A stretch of DNA of 64,000 bases. Origin: DATATB01 sp036268995. Its GTDB lineage: Bacteria > Planctomycetota > Planctomycetia > Pirellulales > PNKZ01. The stretch is taken from the NCBI GenBank assembly GCA_036268995.1, contig DATATB010000137.1, forward strand, positions 1-64,000. Direction: 5' to 3'. The notes under the pieces were generated by a model, which was given only the letters and a program-made list of their open reading frames with translations, did no database searches and was not told the DNA's origin. A program made the position numbers and the translations under genes. Within the stretch, counting starts at the first letter, position 1; each line of letters starts with the position of its first letter. This document shows, piece after piece, positions 27,298 through 37,677 of this stretch.

Positions 27298-27986
27298 TTG
27301 AACAGAAGATCGCAAAGAGCGCGAAGAAGGGAGGACAGAGAGAAGACAGGGAGGAGGAAGGTCACAAACGGCTGATGACCTTTGCACTGGCCGGGCCGGT
27401 TTGTTCCAATCTAAGGGCTCAGTCTGCGAGGCTGTTTAATCAGTTCCGCCACGTCCTTCTATGTCAGGAATCATGCGAGTGCATCCTGAGTTCGAACAAG
27501 CCGATAGGCTGAGCTGCCAGGTGATTGGGGCGGCCATCGAAGTTCACCGGTGCTTGAGACCTGGACTGCTCGAAAGCATTTACGAAAAGTGCGTCGTCCG
27601 AGAATTAGAACTGCGCGGTATTTCGTCCATCACCCCAGATCGAGTTCAAATCGAATACATAGGAATCGTGTTCACCGAGGAGCTTAAGTTCGACTTACTG
27701 GTTGCAGGCTGCTTGCTGGTGGAATTGAAAGCGGTCGAGGAAGTCCATCCGGTCCACAAGGCCCAGCTTTTGAGCTACATGAAGCTCATGAACATCCCAC
27801 TGGGATTACTTTTGAATTTTCACGAAGTCAAGCTCGTCGACGGAATCTCTCGCCTCGTCCTGCGTGGCGCGGACACGTGAATCAGCATCGCGGAATGGCC
27901 GCCGGCCAGTTTTCTTCGCCATTTCTTCTTCCTCGTTCTCTTCTTCCCTTTCTTCGTCTTCGCGTCCTTCGCTGCCTTCTGTTCAA
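27298..27986. mobile_element. GxxExxY gene cassette flanked by purine-rich terminal inverted repeats
   Basis: The left end starts ttgaacagaagatcgcaaag (27298) and the right end, read in reverse from 27986, starts ttgaacagaaggcagcgaag. Both continue as about 60 bases of A/G-rich sequence with gcgaaga units. The 139-residue GxxExxY gene is the only gene inside. Related gene-free units occur at 55184-55299 and 58751-58848. I infer a transposable or retro-mobile cassette; no transposase motif is visible. Confidence 0.55.
27461..27880 (+). CDS. GxxExxY protein
   Basis: 139 residues of the GxxExxY family (PDDEXK-like fold). The naming motif appears as GLLESIYEKCVVRELELRG, followed by the core IEYIGIVFTEELKFDLLVAGCLLVELKAVE (nuclease-like D and ELK residues) and HKAQLLSYMKL. 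The function is uncertain, and the nuclease fold suggests nucleic acid processing. It is flanked on both sides by purine-rich inverted repeats and interrupts the space between ybeY and recO. Confidence 0.85.
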   Translation: MSGIMRVHPEFEQADRLSCQVIGAAIEVHRCLRPGLLESIYEKCVVRELELRGISSITPDRVQIEYIGIVFTEELKFDLLVAGCLLVELKAVEEVHPVHKAQLLSYMKLMNIPLGLLLNFHEVKLVDGISRLVLRGADT

Positions 27987-28015
27987 ATTCTTCGTGTATT
28001 CGTCGATAGCGTCCC

Positions 28016-28765
28016 ATGCCTGCTGAGAAAGCAATTGCGATTGTGCTGCGGCTGGTCGACTTCAGCGAGACAAGCTTGGTCGTGACGCTGTTCTCGCGCG
28101 AGTTCGGCAAAATACGGGCCTTGGCCAAGGGGGGCCGTCGTCCCAAAGGGCCGTTCGAGTCTGCCCTTGACCTCCTGAACGTGTGTCGGATAGTCTTCCT
28201 CCGCAAATCATCCGACGCTCTCGACCTGTTGACCGAAGCCAAGCTGGAGCGGCGATTCCGCGCGGCAGCCCGTGACCTGTCAAGTCTTTACGCGGGCTAT
28301 TACGTAGCAGAGTTGTTGAACGATCTGACCGACGACTACGATCCGCACCCGGCGCTGTTCGACGCTGCCTGCGATACGCTGGCGGCGCTCGCGGCCGGCC
28401 AGGGAACGGTCGCCGGGCATGTCCTCCGCTTCGAATTGACCGGACTGGCGCTGCTCGGGCATCTGCCCTCGCTCGCGGCCTGCGCGGAGTGTGGGGCGGC
28501 GGTCGGTTCAGAGGGGCGGGTGGCATTTGGACTATTGGCCGGCGGCGTGCTCTGCGCCCGTTGCCGGCCCGGAAAAAGGCATGTGGTTTCGATCAGCGGA
28601 GAGGCGTTGCGGCTGCTGCAGCGATTTGCCAGCAAGGGCGGATCGGACGAGCCGCCCGAGCGCCGCGCGCTGGGCGAGCTGCGAGGCGTATTGAATCAAT
28701 ATTTGTATCAACTGCTGGGTCACCGGCCAAAACTCCACGGCTACCTGGGCATCTTGTCAGGATAA
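28016..28765 (+). CDS. recO: DNA repair protein RecO
   Basis: 249-residue recombination mediator that anneals ssDNA and loads RecA with RecR. The N-terminal OB fold (AIVLRLVDFSETSLVVTLFSREFGKIRALAKGGRR) and the C-terminal zinc finger (CAEC near residue 157, CARC near residue 182) are intact, and length is normal. The ATG follows directly after the right end of the GxxExxY cassette. The lipoprotein, folP and proA genes lie downstream in the same direction. Confidence 0.92.
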   Translation: MPAEKAIAIVLRLVDFSETSLVVTLFSREFGKIRALAKGGRRPKGPFESALDLLNVCRIVFLRKSSDALDLLTEAKLERRFRAAARDLSSLYAGYYVAELLNDLTDDYDPHPALFDAACDTLAALAAGQGTVAGHVLRFELTGLALLGHLPSLAACAECGAAVGSEGRVAFGLLAGGVLCARCRPGKRHVVSISGEALRLLQRFASKGGSDEPPERRALGELRGVLNQYLYQLLGHRPKLHGYLGILSG

Positions 28766-28896
28766 CGACCTTATTGATGCCCAAACTGAATATGGTCTCT
28801 GCTGGGCTCTGTAGACCTTTGAGAACGGTCATTGGACCGGCGCAGCCGCGTCGGCGTCCGCAGGTCTGCGCTGATGGTCCATGCGGGGCTCACCTG

Positions 28897-30321
28897 GTGA
28901 TCAACGTGCTTGCGCGCCAAGGCCTGCTGTTGCTGGTCATTGCCGGCTGCTTTGCCGGCTGCAAGAGCAAGGGCCCCGACTTCTCGAACGTGCCCTTCAG
29001 CCAGCTTTCGGACATGCAGCCGGTTCGCAATAACTCGGCGAACCCGGATGGCACGTCGATCACGCCGGCCGCCTTCGCCCAGCCGGGCCCCAAGATCGAT
29101 TCCGACGTCGGCACCAGCGTCAAGGATGTCAAACCGAAAGAAGACGACGGCAGCAAGTCCGACGATCCTTGGTGGACCTCGTTCAAGCCCTCGAACATCG
29201 GCAAGGGATGGAAAAAGCTCATCCACCAGGAGCCGAACGAAACGATCGCGCGCCAGGCCTACGCCGATGGCAACGAGCTGTTTCAGCATGGCCAATTCGC
29301 CGAAGCTGCCAAGCTCTACAAAAAGGCCTATAAGCGCTGGCCCGATACCGACCTGGAAGAAGACGCGATGTTCATGCGGGCCGAGGCCCTGTTCTTCTCC
29401 GACCAGTATTACAAGGCCAATGACACCTATGCCATGATGCTCAAGAAGCACGAGAACTCACGGCATCTGGACAAGGCAGTGGTCCGGTATTTTGCCCTCG
29501 CCCGCTACTGGGAAGAAGAAGCCGACAAGCACCTGGCTTACCTGCCGAACTTTACCGACAAAAAACGGCCGTACCTCGATCTCACCGGCAACGCCATCGC
29601 TTGCTACGAGGCCATCCGCATCAACGATCCCACCGGACCGTTGGCCGACGACGCTCTGTTCGCCGAGTGCAATGCTTATTACCGCGGCGGCCGCTTCGAG
29701 GATGCCGACTATCACTTCGACCTGCTCCGCAAGGAATATCCACGCAGCAAACATCAGCAAGCGGCCCACCTGATCGGCCTGCGGGCCAAGCTCCGCACCT
29801 ACCAAGGGGCCGAATACGAAGAGCGGCCGCTGGTCGAAGCCGAAAAACTGATCGATAGCACCTTGGTGCAGTTCGTGGCCGACATTCCGGAGGAACGCGA
29901 ACGGCTGCTGCACATTAAAACGGCCATCCGGTCGCAGAAGGCCGAACGCCAGTGGAGCAACGCCGAGTACTACTACCACCGCAAGTATTACCGGGCTGCC
30001 CGCATGTACTACAACGAGCTGCTCAAGAAGTTTCCTGACACCAGTTTCGCCGAGCTGGCGCAAAAACGGCTGGAAGAAACCAAAAACTATCCGCCAGTGC
30101 CCAAGAACTACTTTGCCTGGCTCGGCCGAATCTTCGGCGAGCGCGGCAAAAATAGCGAGCTGCGCTACAGCAGTGGTAGCCGCGGCATGGGTGGCGGTGG
30201 TGGCGGAGGAGGTGGCGGCGGTGGTGGTGGAGGTGGCGGCGGTGGTGGCGGCATGGGTGGTGGCGGCATGGGTGGTGGTGGAATGGGCGGCATGGGCGGC
30301 GGTGGCATGGGGATGATGTAA
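28897..30321 (+). CDS. BamD-like TPR lipoprotein with polyglycine tail
   Basis: 474 residues from GTG 28897, which gives a compact lipoprotein signal (VINVLARQGLLLLVIAGC). ATG 28777 is an alternative that would add 40 residues. After a low-complexity linker, tetratricopeptide-like repeats (about 120-400: ARQAYADGNELFQHGQFAEAAKLYKKAY, EDAMFMRAEALFFSDQYYKA and so on) match the BamD/YfiO outer membrane assembly lipoprotein group. The last 50 residues are Gly and Met (from about 30186), encoded by a slippery GGTGGC array. Its stop overlaps the LptE-like start by one base. Confidence 0.8.
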   Translation: MINVLARQGLLLLVIAGCFAGCKSKGPDFSNVPFSQLSDMQPVRNNSANPDGTSITPAAFAQPGPKIDSDVGTSVKDVKPKEDDGSKSDDPWWTSFKPSNIGKGWKKLIHQEPNETIARQAYADGNELFQHGQFAEAAKLYKKAYKRWPDTDLEEDAMFMRAEALFFSDQYYKANDTYAMMLKKHENSRHLDKAVVRYFALARYWEEEADKHLAYLPNFTDKKRPYLDLTGNAIACYEAIRINDPTGPLADDALFAECNAYYRGGRFEDADYHFDLLRKEYPRSKHQQAAHLIGLRAKLRTYQGAEYEERPLVEAEKLIDSTLVQFVADIPEERERLLHIKTAIRSQKAERQWSNAEYYYHRKYYRAARMYYNELLKKFPDTSFAELAQKRLEETKNYPPVPKNYFAWLGRIFGERGKNSELRYSSGSRGMGGGGGGGGGGGGGGGGGGGGGMGGGGMGGGGMGGMGGGGMGMM

Positions 30322-30845
30322 TGACGCCCACGGCACGCACCATCTTTTGTTTGGCGCTGGCAACTGTGGCCGGCGGCTGCTGCTATAAGGTGGGCAATGC
30401 CACGTTGTATCCCCCCGACATCCGCACCGTGTACGTGCCGATGTTCGATTCGACGAGCTTTCGTCCCTGGCTTGGCGAGCGGCTGACCGAGGCGGTCTGC
30501 AAGGAGATCGAGCTCAAGACCCCGTTCAAAGTGGTACACGACGCCAATGCCGACAGCGTGCTCACCGGCCGCATCGTCAACGACGCCAAGGGCGCGCTCA
30601 CGATGGCCCAAACCGGCGAAGCCCGCTACCTGCAATACAACATGCGCGTCGAAGTCAGTTGGCTGGATCGCAAGGGCGGCCTGGTGCAGCAGACCAACGG
30701 CGTTCCCATCCCCTCGACCTTGGCCACAATCGACCAGCAGTCGCAGTTCGCCCCGGAAACCGGCCAGTCCGTCAGCACGGCCCAAATGCAGGACATCCAA
30801 CGGCTGGCCGAGCAAATCGTTTCGTTGATGGAATCGCCGTGGTAA
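30321..30845 (+). CDS. LptE-like outer membrane lipoprotein
   Basis: 174 residues with a lipoprotein signal (LALATVAGGCCY), then YPPDIRTVYVPMFDS, the LTEAVCKEIELKTPFKVV helix-strand segment and the LTGRIVN strand typical of the LptE/RlpB LPS-assembly fold. It probably works with an LptD-type barrel in the outer membrane. TAATG couples it to the BamD-like gene. Confidence 0.8.
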   Translation: MTPTARTIFCLALATVAGGCCYKVGNATLYPPDIRTVYVPMFDSTSFRPWLGERLTEAVCKEIELKTPFKVVHDANADSVLTGRIVNDAKGALTMAQTGEARYLQYNMRVEVSWLDRKGGLVQQTNGVPIPSTLATIDQQSQFAPETGQSVSTAQMQDIQRLAEQIVSLMESPW

Positions 30846-30855
30846 GTTGCGGGCT

Positions 30856-31761
30856 ATGTCCGCCCCATTCGCTTCCGGTGATCCACTGTCGCCAGCTCGA
30901 GCCACGCGCTGGCGGCTGCGCTCGCGCTGGCTCGATTTGCCGCGGCGCCCGCTGGTGATGGGCATCGTTAACGCGACGCCCGACAGTTTCTCCGACGGCG
31001 GCCGCTATTTCGCCCAGCAGCAGGCGATCGAGCACGGCTTGGCTTTGGCCGCCGAGGGGGCCGATTTGCTGGACGTCGGCGGCGAGAGCACCCGGCCGTA
31101 TTCCCAGCCCGTGCCGCCCGACGAAGAAGCGCGGCGCGTGGTGGACGTCGTGCGGGCCCTGGCCGAGCGGGCCGGCGTGCCGATTTCCATCGACACTTCG
31201 AAAGCCGCCGTTGCTCGCGAAGCCCTCGCCGCGGGGGCCGAGATCATCAACGACGTGACCGCCCTGGCCGGCGATCCCGACATGCTCGGCCTGGCAGCTA
31301 CGAGCGCCGCGGGCGTGTGCCTGATGCACATGCGCGGCACGCCGCAAACCATGCAAGACGATCCACGATACGACGACTTGATCGGCGAAATCGCCGCCTT
31401 CCTCGCCGGCCGGCGCGACGCCTGCATTCGCGTAGGAATACCACTCGAGCGGATCGCGCTCGATCCTGGTGTGGGCTTCGGCAAGACCCACGGCCACAAC
31501 GTGCAGATCGTGGCCAACTGCTATCGCTTGCACGAGCTCGGCTGTCCGCTGCTGGTCGGCCACTCGCGCAAAGGCTTTCTGGCCAAAGTCATGGGCGACA
31601 AGCAGGCCGATCTCACGGCGGGCACCATTGGCGCCAGCATCGCACTGGCCCTGCAAGGCGTGCAAATCGTCCGCGTCCACGATGTCCGAGCCGTGCGCCA
31701 TGCGCTGGCCGTTTTCGAAGCTGTCGGCGGCCTAACGGGCCAGCCTGTTCAATTGCCCTAA
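30856..31761 (+). CDS. folP: Dihydropteroate synthase
   Basis: 301-residue folate enzyme condensing pABA with dihydropterin pyrophosphate. Signatures in order: VMGIVNATPDSFSDGGRY, GADLLDVGGESTRPYS, PISIDTSKAAVA, INDVTAL, CLMHMRGTPQTMQ, DPGVGFGKTHGHN, LVGHSRKGFL. The TIM barrel is complete. ATG 30856 is preferred over TTG 30847. It starts 10 bp after the LptE-like gene. Confidence 0.95.
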   Translation: MSAPFASGDPLSPARATRWRLRSRWLDLPRRPLVMGIVNATPDSFSDGGRYFAQQQAIEHGLALAAEGADLLDVGGESTRPYSQPVPPDEEARRVVDVVRALAERAGVPISIDTSKAAVAREALAAGAEIINDVTALAGDPDMLGLAATSAAGVCLMHMRGTPQTMQDDPRYDDLIGEIAAFLAGRRDACIRVGIPLERIALDPGVGFGKTHGHNVQIVANCYRLHELGCPLLVGHSRKGFLAKVMGDKQADLTAGTIGASIALALQGVQIVRVHDVRAVRHALAVFEAVGGLTGQPVQLP

Positions 31762-31890
31762 ACCCTTTGCCAGCTTGCCTTGCGAGTCATTTCGGCGTTG
31801 ACGCAAGCCGTCGCCGCAGCGATACTCAAAGAGCCGCCCGCGAGTCTGCCCCCCGCGGCGAGTTTCCTTTTCCCAGCGTCAGCATTTCCC

Positions 31891-33165
<1,275 letters not shown>

Positions 33166-33267
33166 TCCCCAGCTAGTAATCATCGGGCGAGCCGGAAGCA
33201 TTAGCGACCGGAGGAATCAACTCGCCACCGAAATCGATCGGCCCCTTTCGCCAGCAAGGATGCAGCG

Positions 33268-34308
33268 ATGAGTGGAGACGTACTGAGTCAGGCTGAAGTC
33301 GAAAGCCTGTTGACGGCCATGGATGCGGGCGTCACGCCCCCGGCGGCCAAACGGCCGGGCGGGCCTCCGGCAATCGCAGCCAAAGGCCGCGACAAAGTCA
33401 GCCCCTACGACTTTCGCCGTCCCGAGCGCGTCGGCAAAGAGCAGATGCGGGCGTTGCAGACGCTGCACGAAGGGTTTGGCCGAAACTTCGGCGCGGCCCT
33501 GTCGGCGCTGCTGCGATCGATCGTCGAGGTCAAGCTTACGAGCGTCGATCAGCTCACGTACAGCGAATTCGTGTTCAGCCTCGAAAACCCGACGTGCTTC
33601 AATTTGCTCAAGGCCGACCCGCTCGAAGGGAGTTTGATCCTCGACATCAATCCGTCGGTGTTATATCCGATCATCGATCGCCTGCTGGGCGGCGGCCGCG
33701 AGACGGGCATCCTTACCCGCCGCCCGCTGACGGAAATCGAGCTGCGGCTAGTGAGCCGCATCACGTCGCTGTTTCTGGAAGAGATGCGCCGCGCCTGGGA
33801 AAACGTGCTGCCGCTCGATCTCAAGGTGATCCGCGTCGAGAGCAATCCGCAGCTCGTGCAGATCGTGCCGCCCAACGAAGTGGTGGTGCTCATCAGCTTT
33901 GAGCTGACGATCGGCGACGTGCGCGGCATGATGAACTTGTGCATTCCGTATAACGCCATCGAGCGCATCAGCAGCAAGCTTTCGGCCAATAGCTGGGTCA
34001 CGTACGGCCGTCGCAACTCATCGCCGCAAAGTGTCGAGCAGATTGGCAAGAACCTGCACGGTTCGCTGGTCGAGATGGTCGTGATGCTGGCCGAAACCCG
34101 CATCACGACGCACGAACTGCTGGAGCTGCGCGTCGGCGATATCATCACCACGGAAAAAGACGTTCACCAGCCGCTCACAGTCTTTGTCGAAGGCGTGAAC
34201 AAGTTTCGCGCCCGCGCCGGCGCGCACAAGGCGCACAAGGCCATCCGCATCGAGTTGGCCAGTGCTCCCCCGCCCAAAACGGCCCCCACTGACGCCGCGT
34301 CAAAGTAG
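33268..34308 (+). CDS. fliM: Flagellar motor switch protein FliM
   Basis: 346 residues. It has the N-terminal CheY-binding-type segment (MSGDVLSQAEVESLL), the central CheC-like domain (YDFRRPERVGKEQMRALQTLHEGFGRNF, then LLGGGRE) and a C-terminal SpoA domain (LRVGDIITTEKDV). FliM is the C-ring rotor component for torque and direction switching. No other flagellar gene is within the window, which is unusual for this gene. The ATG has a weak ribosome binding site upstream. Confidence 0.93.
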   Translation: MSGDVLSQAEVESLLTAMDAGVTPPAAKRPGGPPAIAAKGRDKVSPYDFRRPERVGKEQMRALQTLHEGFGRNFGAALSALLRSIVEVKLTSVDQLTYSEFVFSLENPTCFNLLKADPLEGSLILDINPSVLYPIIDRLLGGGRETGILTRRPLTEIELRLVSRITSLFLEEMRRAWENVLPLDLKVIRVESNPQLVQIVPPNEVVVLISFELTIGDVRGMMNLCIPYNAIERISSKLSANSWVTYGRRNSSPQSVEQIGKNLHGSLVEMVVMLAETRITTHELLELRVGDIITTEKDVHQPLTVFVEGVNKFRARAGAHKAHKAIRIELASAPPPKTAPTDAASK

Positions 34309-34331
34309 CAAGGTGCCGGCTACGGTGCCGC

Positions 34332-35630
34332 TTATGCGGCCGGCTCGTGCGGCTCTAGCACCGATTGACGCAGCAGCTCCAGCGCGATGTCCACCTGCTC
34401 GGGCGTGACGCACAGCGCGGGACAGAAACGAATGCCGGCCTTGCCGCAGCCCAACAGCAGCAGTCCGCGATGAAAGGCCGCGTGAATCACGGCCTGACGC
34501 AGCCGCGGATCCGGACCCTCGGGTCCGATGATGTCGATCGCTTGCATCAACCCTAGTCCGCGCGGACTGGCGACACGCGGCTGCTCGGCAGCCAGGCGTT
34601 CGAGCCCCGCGCGCAACTGGTGGCCGCGCACCAGGGCGCCGGCCAACATGCCCTGGTCCAGCGCATCGAGCGTGGCCAGCGCGGCCCGGCAGCTCACGGG
34701 ATTTCCGCCGAAGGTTGATGCGTGGCTGCCGGGCGGCCAGTCCATCACGTCTGCCCGGGCGATGAGCGCTCCCAGCGGCATGCCGCTGGCAATTCCTTTG
34801 GCCAGGCACACCATGTCAGGCACCACGCCAAAGTGCTCGACGGCCAGCATCCGACCGGTGCGACCCATGCCCGATTGAATCTCATCGACGACCAACAGAA
34901 TGCCGTGCTGGTCGCAAACGCTGCGAAGCATCGGGAAGAAGTCGGGCCCCGGCACGCGGTAGCCGCCTTCACCCTGGATTGGCTCGACGAAAATGGCGGC
35001 CACGTCGTCGGGCGGGGCCACGGTGGCGAACAGCTCGTCGAGTTCGGCGCGCTGGCAATCGAAGTGTACCCGGTGGACGCCGGGCAGCAGCGGCGCAAAG
35101 CCGCGCTCGTGTACCGACTTCGAACCACACAGTGACATGGCGCCGTAGGTGCGGCCGTGGAACGCGCCGAAAAAGCTGATTGCCAGCGGCCGGCGCGTGT
35201 GATAGCGAGCGAGTTTCAGTGCCGCTTCGATCGTCTCGGTGCCGCTATTGGTGAAGAACACGCGCTTGGGCGCGTCGCCGGGACCGATTTTCGCCAGCCG
35301 TTCGGCCAATTCAATTTCGGCCGGATAATAGAAATCGGTCCCCGACATGTGGATCAACTGCCCGGCCTGCTCACCGATCGCCTCGACGACGCTGGCGTAG
35401 CAATGGCCGGTGGCGGTGACCGCGATGCCGGCAGTGAAGTCGAGGAAGCGGTTGCCGTCGACATCTTCGATGAAACACCACGAGCCGCGCGCGGCGACCA
35501 GCGGATAGTCGCGCGTGTAGGAGGGCGACATCACCTGGTCATCGCGAGCGATCCAGGCAGCCGCTTTAGGCCCCGGCAGCTCCGTCACGAGTGCGGGAGC
35601 ATGCGTATCCGACCAGGCTGTACTCGCCAT
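34332..35630 (-). CDS. Class III PLP aminotransferase (4-aminobutyrate / acetylornithine type)
   Basis: 432 residues. The class III pattern is complete: FTNSGTETIEAALKLAR, FFGAFHGRTYGAMSL, PIQGEGGYRVP, LLVVDEIQSGMGRTGRM (PLP Asp), the Schiff-base lysine in CLAKGIASGMPLGA and STFGGNPVSCRAALATL. It transfers an omega-amino group such as GABA, ornithine or lysine to 2-oxoglutarate. The aldehyde dehydrogenase upstream on the same strand would oxidise the semialdehyde formed, which supports an omega-amino acid catabolic pair. The exact substrate is not resolved. Confidence 0.9.
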   Translation of the reverse strand: MASTAWSDTHAPALVTELPGPKAAAWIARDDQVMSPSYTRDYPLVAARGSWCFIEDVDGNRFLDFTAGIAVTATGHCYASVVEAIGEQAGQLIHMSGTDFYYPAEIELAERLAKIGPGDAPKRVFFTNSGTETIEAALKLARYHTRRPLAISFFGAFHGRTYGAMSLCGSKSVHERGFAPLLPGVHRVHFDCQRAELDELFATVAPPDDVAAIFVEPIQGEGGYRVPGPDFFPMLRSVCDQHGILLVVDEIQSGMGRTGRMLAVEHFGVVPDMVCLAKGIASGMPLGALIARADVMDWPPGSHASTFGGNPVSCRAALATLDALDQGMLAGALVRGHQLRAGLERLAAEQPRVASPRGLGLMQAIDIIGPEGPDPRLRQAVIHAAFHRGLLLLGCGKAGIRFCPALCVTPEQVDIALELLRQSVLEPHEPAA

Positions 35631-35737
35631 GTCATTTCCTCCCAGCGACGCAAAAGCAGAATTCTCAAAGTTGCCACCGCCGCCCCCCTCGCTTCACCAC
35701 TCCCCTCCCTAACGGTCGGGGCTCGCCTTCCCCCGTT

Positions 35738-35766
35738 CATCATTCATCATTCCGCATTCATCATTT
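35738..35766. repeat. attcatcattc-type repeat
   Basis: Tandem ttcatcattcatcattccg followed by cattcatcattt, between the dehydrogenase stop and the aminotransferase start. It shares its unit with 14148-14176 and 58857-58870. Confidence 0.65.
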
Positions 35767-35771
35767 CCCCA

Positions 35772-37298
35772 TCACTTCTCCGGCACCTGCGCACTCATCC
35801 CCTGGGCCATCGTGATCCCGCGCTCGTGATTCACGGTGAAGGCCGTTTTGTGCGTCACGGCGTCGACCAGGCCGGCAGCTGAAGGCTGGCCATTGCCGCT
35901 GCGCTTCACGCCGCCAAAGGGCAGATGCACTTCGGCCCCGATGCAGGGCAGGTTCACGTAGCCCATGCCGTAGTCGCACTCGTCGCGATACAGCCGCCAG
36001 CGGCGATAATCCTCGGTAATCACGGCCATCGACAACCCATAAGGCGTATCGTTGTAAATCTGGATCGCCTGCTCGTCGCTCTCAAATGGCACGACGGCCA
36101 GGTGCGGGCCAAACACTTCTTCGCGAATCGTGCGGACGCCCGGCCGGTATTCCTGCTGATAGATAAAGGGCGACATGAAGTAGCCGCCGGCGTGCTCGGC
36201 GTCGGTCATGCGTCCGCCGGGCAGCAGCACGCGCGCGCCCTCTTCGACGGCCAGGCGATTGTAAAACTCCACTTTGTCGACACTGCCCTGGTTGATCAGC
36301 GGCCCGGCAAATGCGCCGCGTGCGAACGGATCGGCAAAATTCAGCATCCTGGCGCGCTCGACCAATTGCCCGCAAAACTCATCCAGCCGCCGCCGATGCA
36401 CCAGCACGCGGCCGGCCGAGACACAGCGCTGGCCGGCCGTTTTGAACGCGCTGAGCACCGCGGCATTGGCAGCCAAGTCTAACGCTGCATCCTCGCACAC
36501 GATCACCGCGCTCTTCGAGCCCATCTCGCAAGCGCAGGTTTTGTGATCGCTGGCCGCAGCCAACTGTCGAATGTGTGAGCCGACCGTGTAACTGCCGGTA
36601 AAAGCCACCACGTCCACGCCGTCGTGCCCGGCCAGCGCCTCCCCCGCTTGCTCGCCAAGGCCGTGTACGAGGTTGACCGTGCCGGCCGGAAAGCCCGCAG
36701 CCGCAAAGAGTTGCACGAGCCGCTGGCCGATCTCGGGCGTCTCTTCCGACGGCTTGAAGACGGTGGTGTTGCCCTCCAGCAGGCTAGGGGCCAGCATCCA
36801 CAGCGGCACCGCGAAGGGAAAATTCCACGGTGTGATCACGGCCACGACGCCCCGGGGTTTGCGGCGCACGTACAAATCTTTGGCCTCGATCTCCGAGGCA
36901 ATTACCTCGCCGATGGGCTGTCGCGCGGTGCCATAGACGTATTGCACCATGTGCAGGCCCTCGACGACTTCGGCCCGGGCTTCGTCCAGCACCTTGCCAC
37001 TTTCGCGGGCCAGCACCGCCGCGAGCTCGTCGACGTGCCGCTCGATCAGGCTGGCGAGCTGCCCAAAGCGCTCGCCCCGCTTGATGCGGCTGGTGTGCCG
37101 CCAAGGCACGAATGCCCGCCGGGCCGCGTCTACCGCGCGATCGACGTCGGCGGCAGTGCCGCGAGGGTAATAGCCCAGCACTTCGTCGAAACGGGCCGGA
37201 TTCTTGTTGGCGAACTGCGGGCTCGACGCATCGGTCGACCACTCGCCACCGATAAACGAGCGTCCCTGCCAGCCAGTTTCGATCGACGCGCCAACCAT
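35772..37298 (-). CDS. NAD(P)-dependent aldehyde dehydrogenase
   Basis: 508 residues of the ALDH superfamily, close to the 1-pyrroline-5-carboxylate / semialdehyde dehydrogenase branch. It shows GVVAVITPWNFPFAVPLWM, KPSEETPEIG, AFTGSYTVGSHI, the general-base Glu in CEMGSKSAVIV, the nucleophile Cys in AGQRCVSAGRV, EEVFGPHLAV and LPFGGVKRSGNG. It probably oxidises the semialdehyde made by the aminotransferase gene downstream (141 bp). Divergent from trxB. Confidence 0.9.
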   Translation of the reverse strand: MVGASIETGWQGRSFIGGEWSTDASSPQFANKNPARFDEVLGYYPRGTAADVDRAVDAARRAFVPWRHTSRIKRGERFGQLASLIERHVDELAAVLARESGKVLDEARAEVVEGLHMVQYVYGTARQPIGEVIASEIEAKDLYVRRKPRGVVAVITPWNFPFAVPLWMLAPSLLEGNTTVFKPSEETPEIGQRLVQLFAAAGFPAGTVNLVHGLGEQAGEALAGHDGVDVVAFTGSYTVGSHIRQLAAASDHKTCACEMGSKSAVIVCEDAALDLAANAAVLSAFKTAGQRCVSAGRVLVHRRRLDEFCGQLVERARMLNFADPFARGAFAGPLINQGSVDKVEFYNRLAVEEGARVLLPGGRMTDAEHAGGYFMSPFIYQQEYRPGVRTIREEVFGPHLAVVPFESDEQAIQIYNDTPYGLSMAVITEDYRRWRLYRDECDYGMGYVNLPCIGAEVHLPFGGVKRSGNGQPSAAGLVDAVTHKTAFTVNHERGITMAQGMSAQVPEK

Positions 37299-37514
37299 GC
37301 GGCAACTCCTTTTGGCCAGAGCGAACCAAAACAGAAACCGCCGGCGACAGTGTCGAGCGGGTAGCGGCCGGCGTTGGGAAAGTCGACCGATCGGGCGCGG
37401 CGCTGGTCCCAGTGGAGGTTCGGATCCTAGCGCATGCGCCCGCGCGGTCGGCTATTTCAAGGATAGGCCTTTGGCCGCTGGCAGCCAAGTCTTCGCCGCC
37501 GGGGGGGTGTCGTT

Positions 37515-37545
37515 GGCGAGCCCCGTGGCGTCAGCCCGGGGAGTT
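37515..37545 (+). repeat. 31-bp dispersed palindromic repeat, copy 2
   Basis: Matches the reverse complement of 8223-8253 at 29 of 31 bases. Core stem ccccg/cggggagt. It lies in the 379-bp divergent gap between the dehydrogenase and trxB, which otherwise holds only the promoter candidate at 37593-37620. Confidence 0.75.
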
Positions 37546-37592
37546 TTCGCATTCACATGCGGCGTTAGCCACTCGATGCACCGCCGGGACCA

Positions 37593-37620
37593 TTTACGGG
37601 GGGGAGGGCGGGCCTATAAT
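37593..37620 (+). promoter_or_regulatory. Candidate promoter for trxB
   Basis: A perfect TATAAT (37615-37620) with TTTACG (37593-37598) 16 bp upstream, 57 bp before the trxB start codon. Confidence 0.5.
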
Positions 37621-37677
37621 TCTCTCTTTCACCATCCGGACTTGAACTGGCAGTCGTCTTTTCGGGGGATTCACAAC

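Noticed and set aside
27864..28085. Reading frame rich in Ser in the purine/pyrimidine repeat
   Set aside because: It is a translation of the terminal inverted repeat, not a gene.
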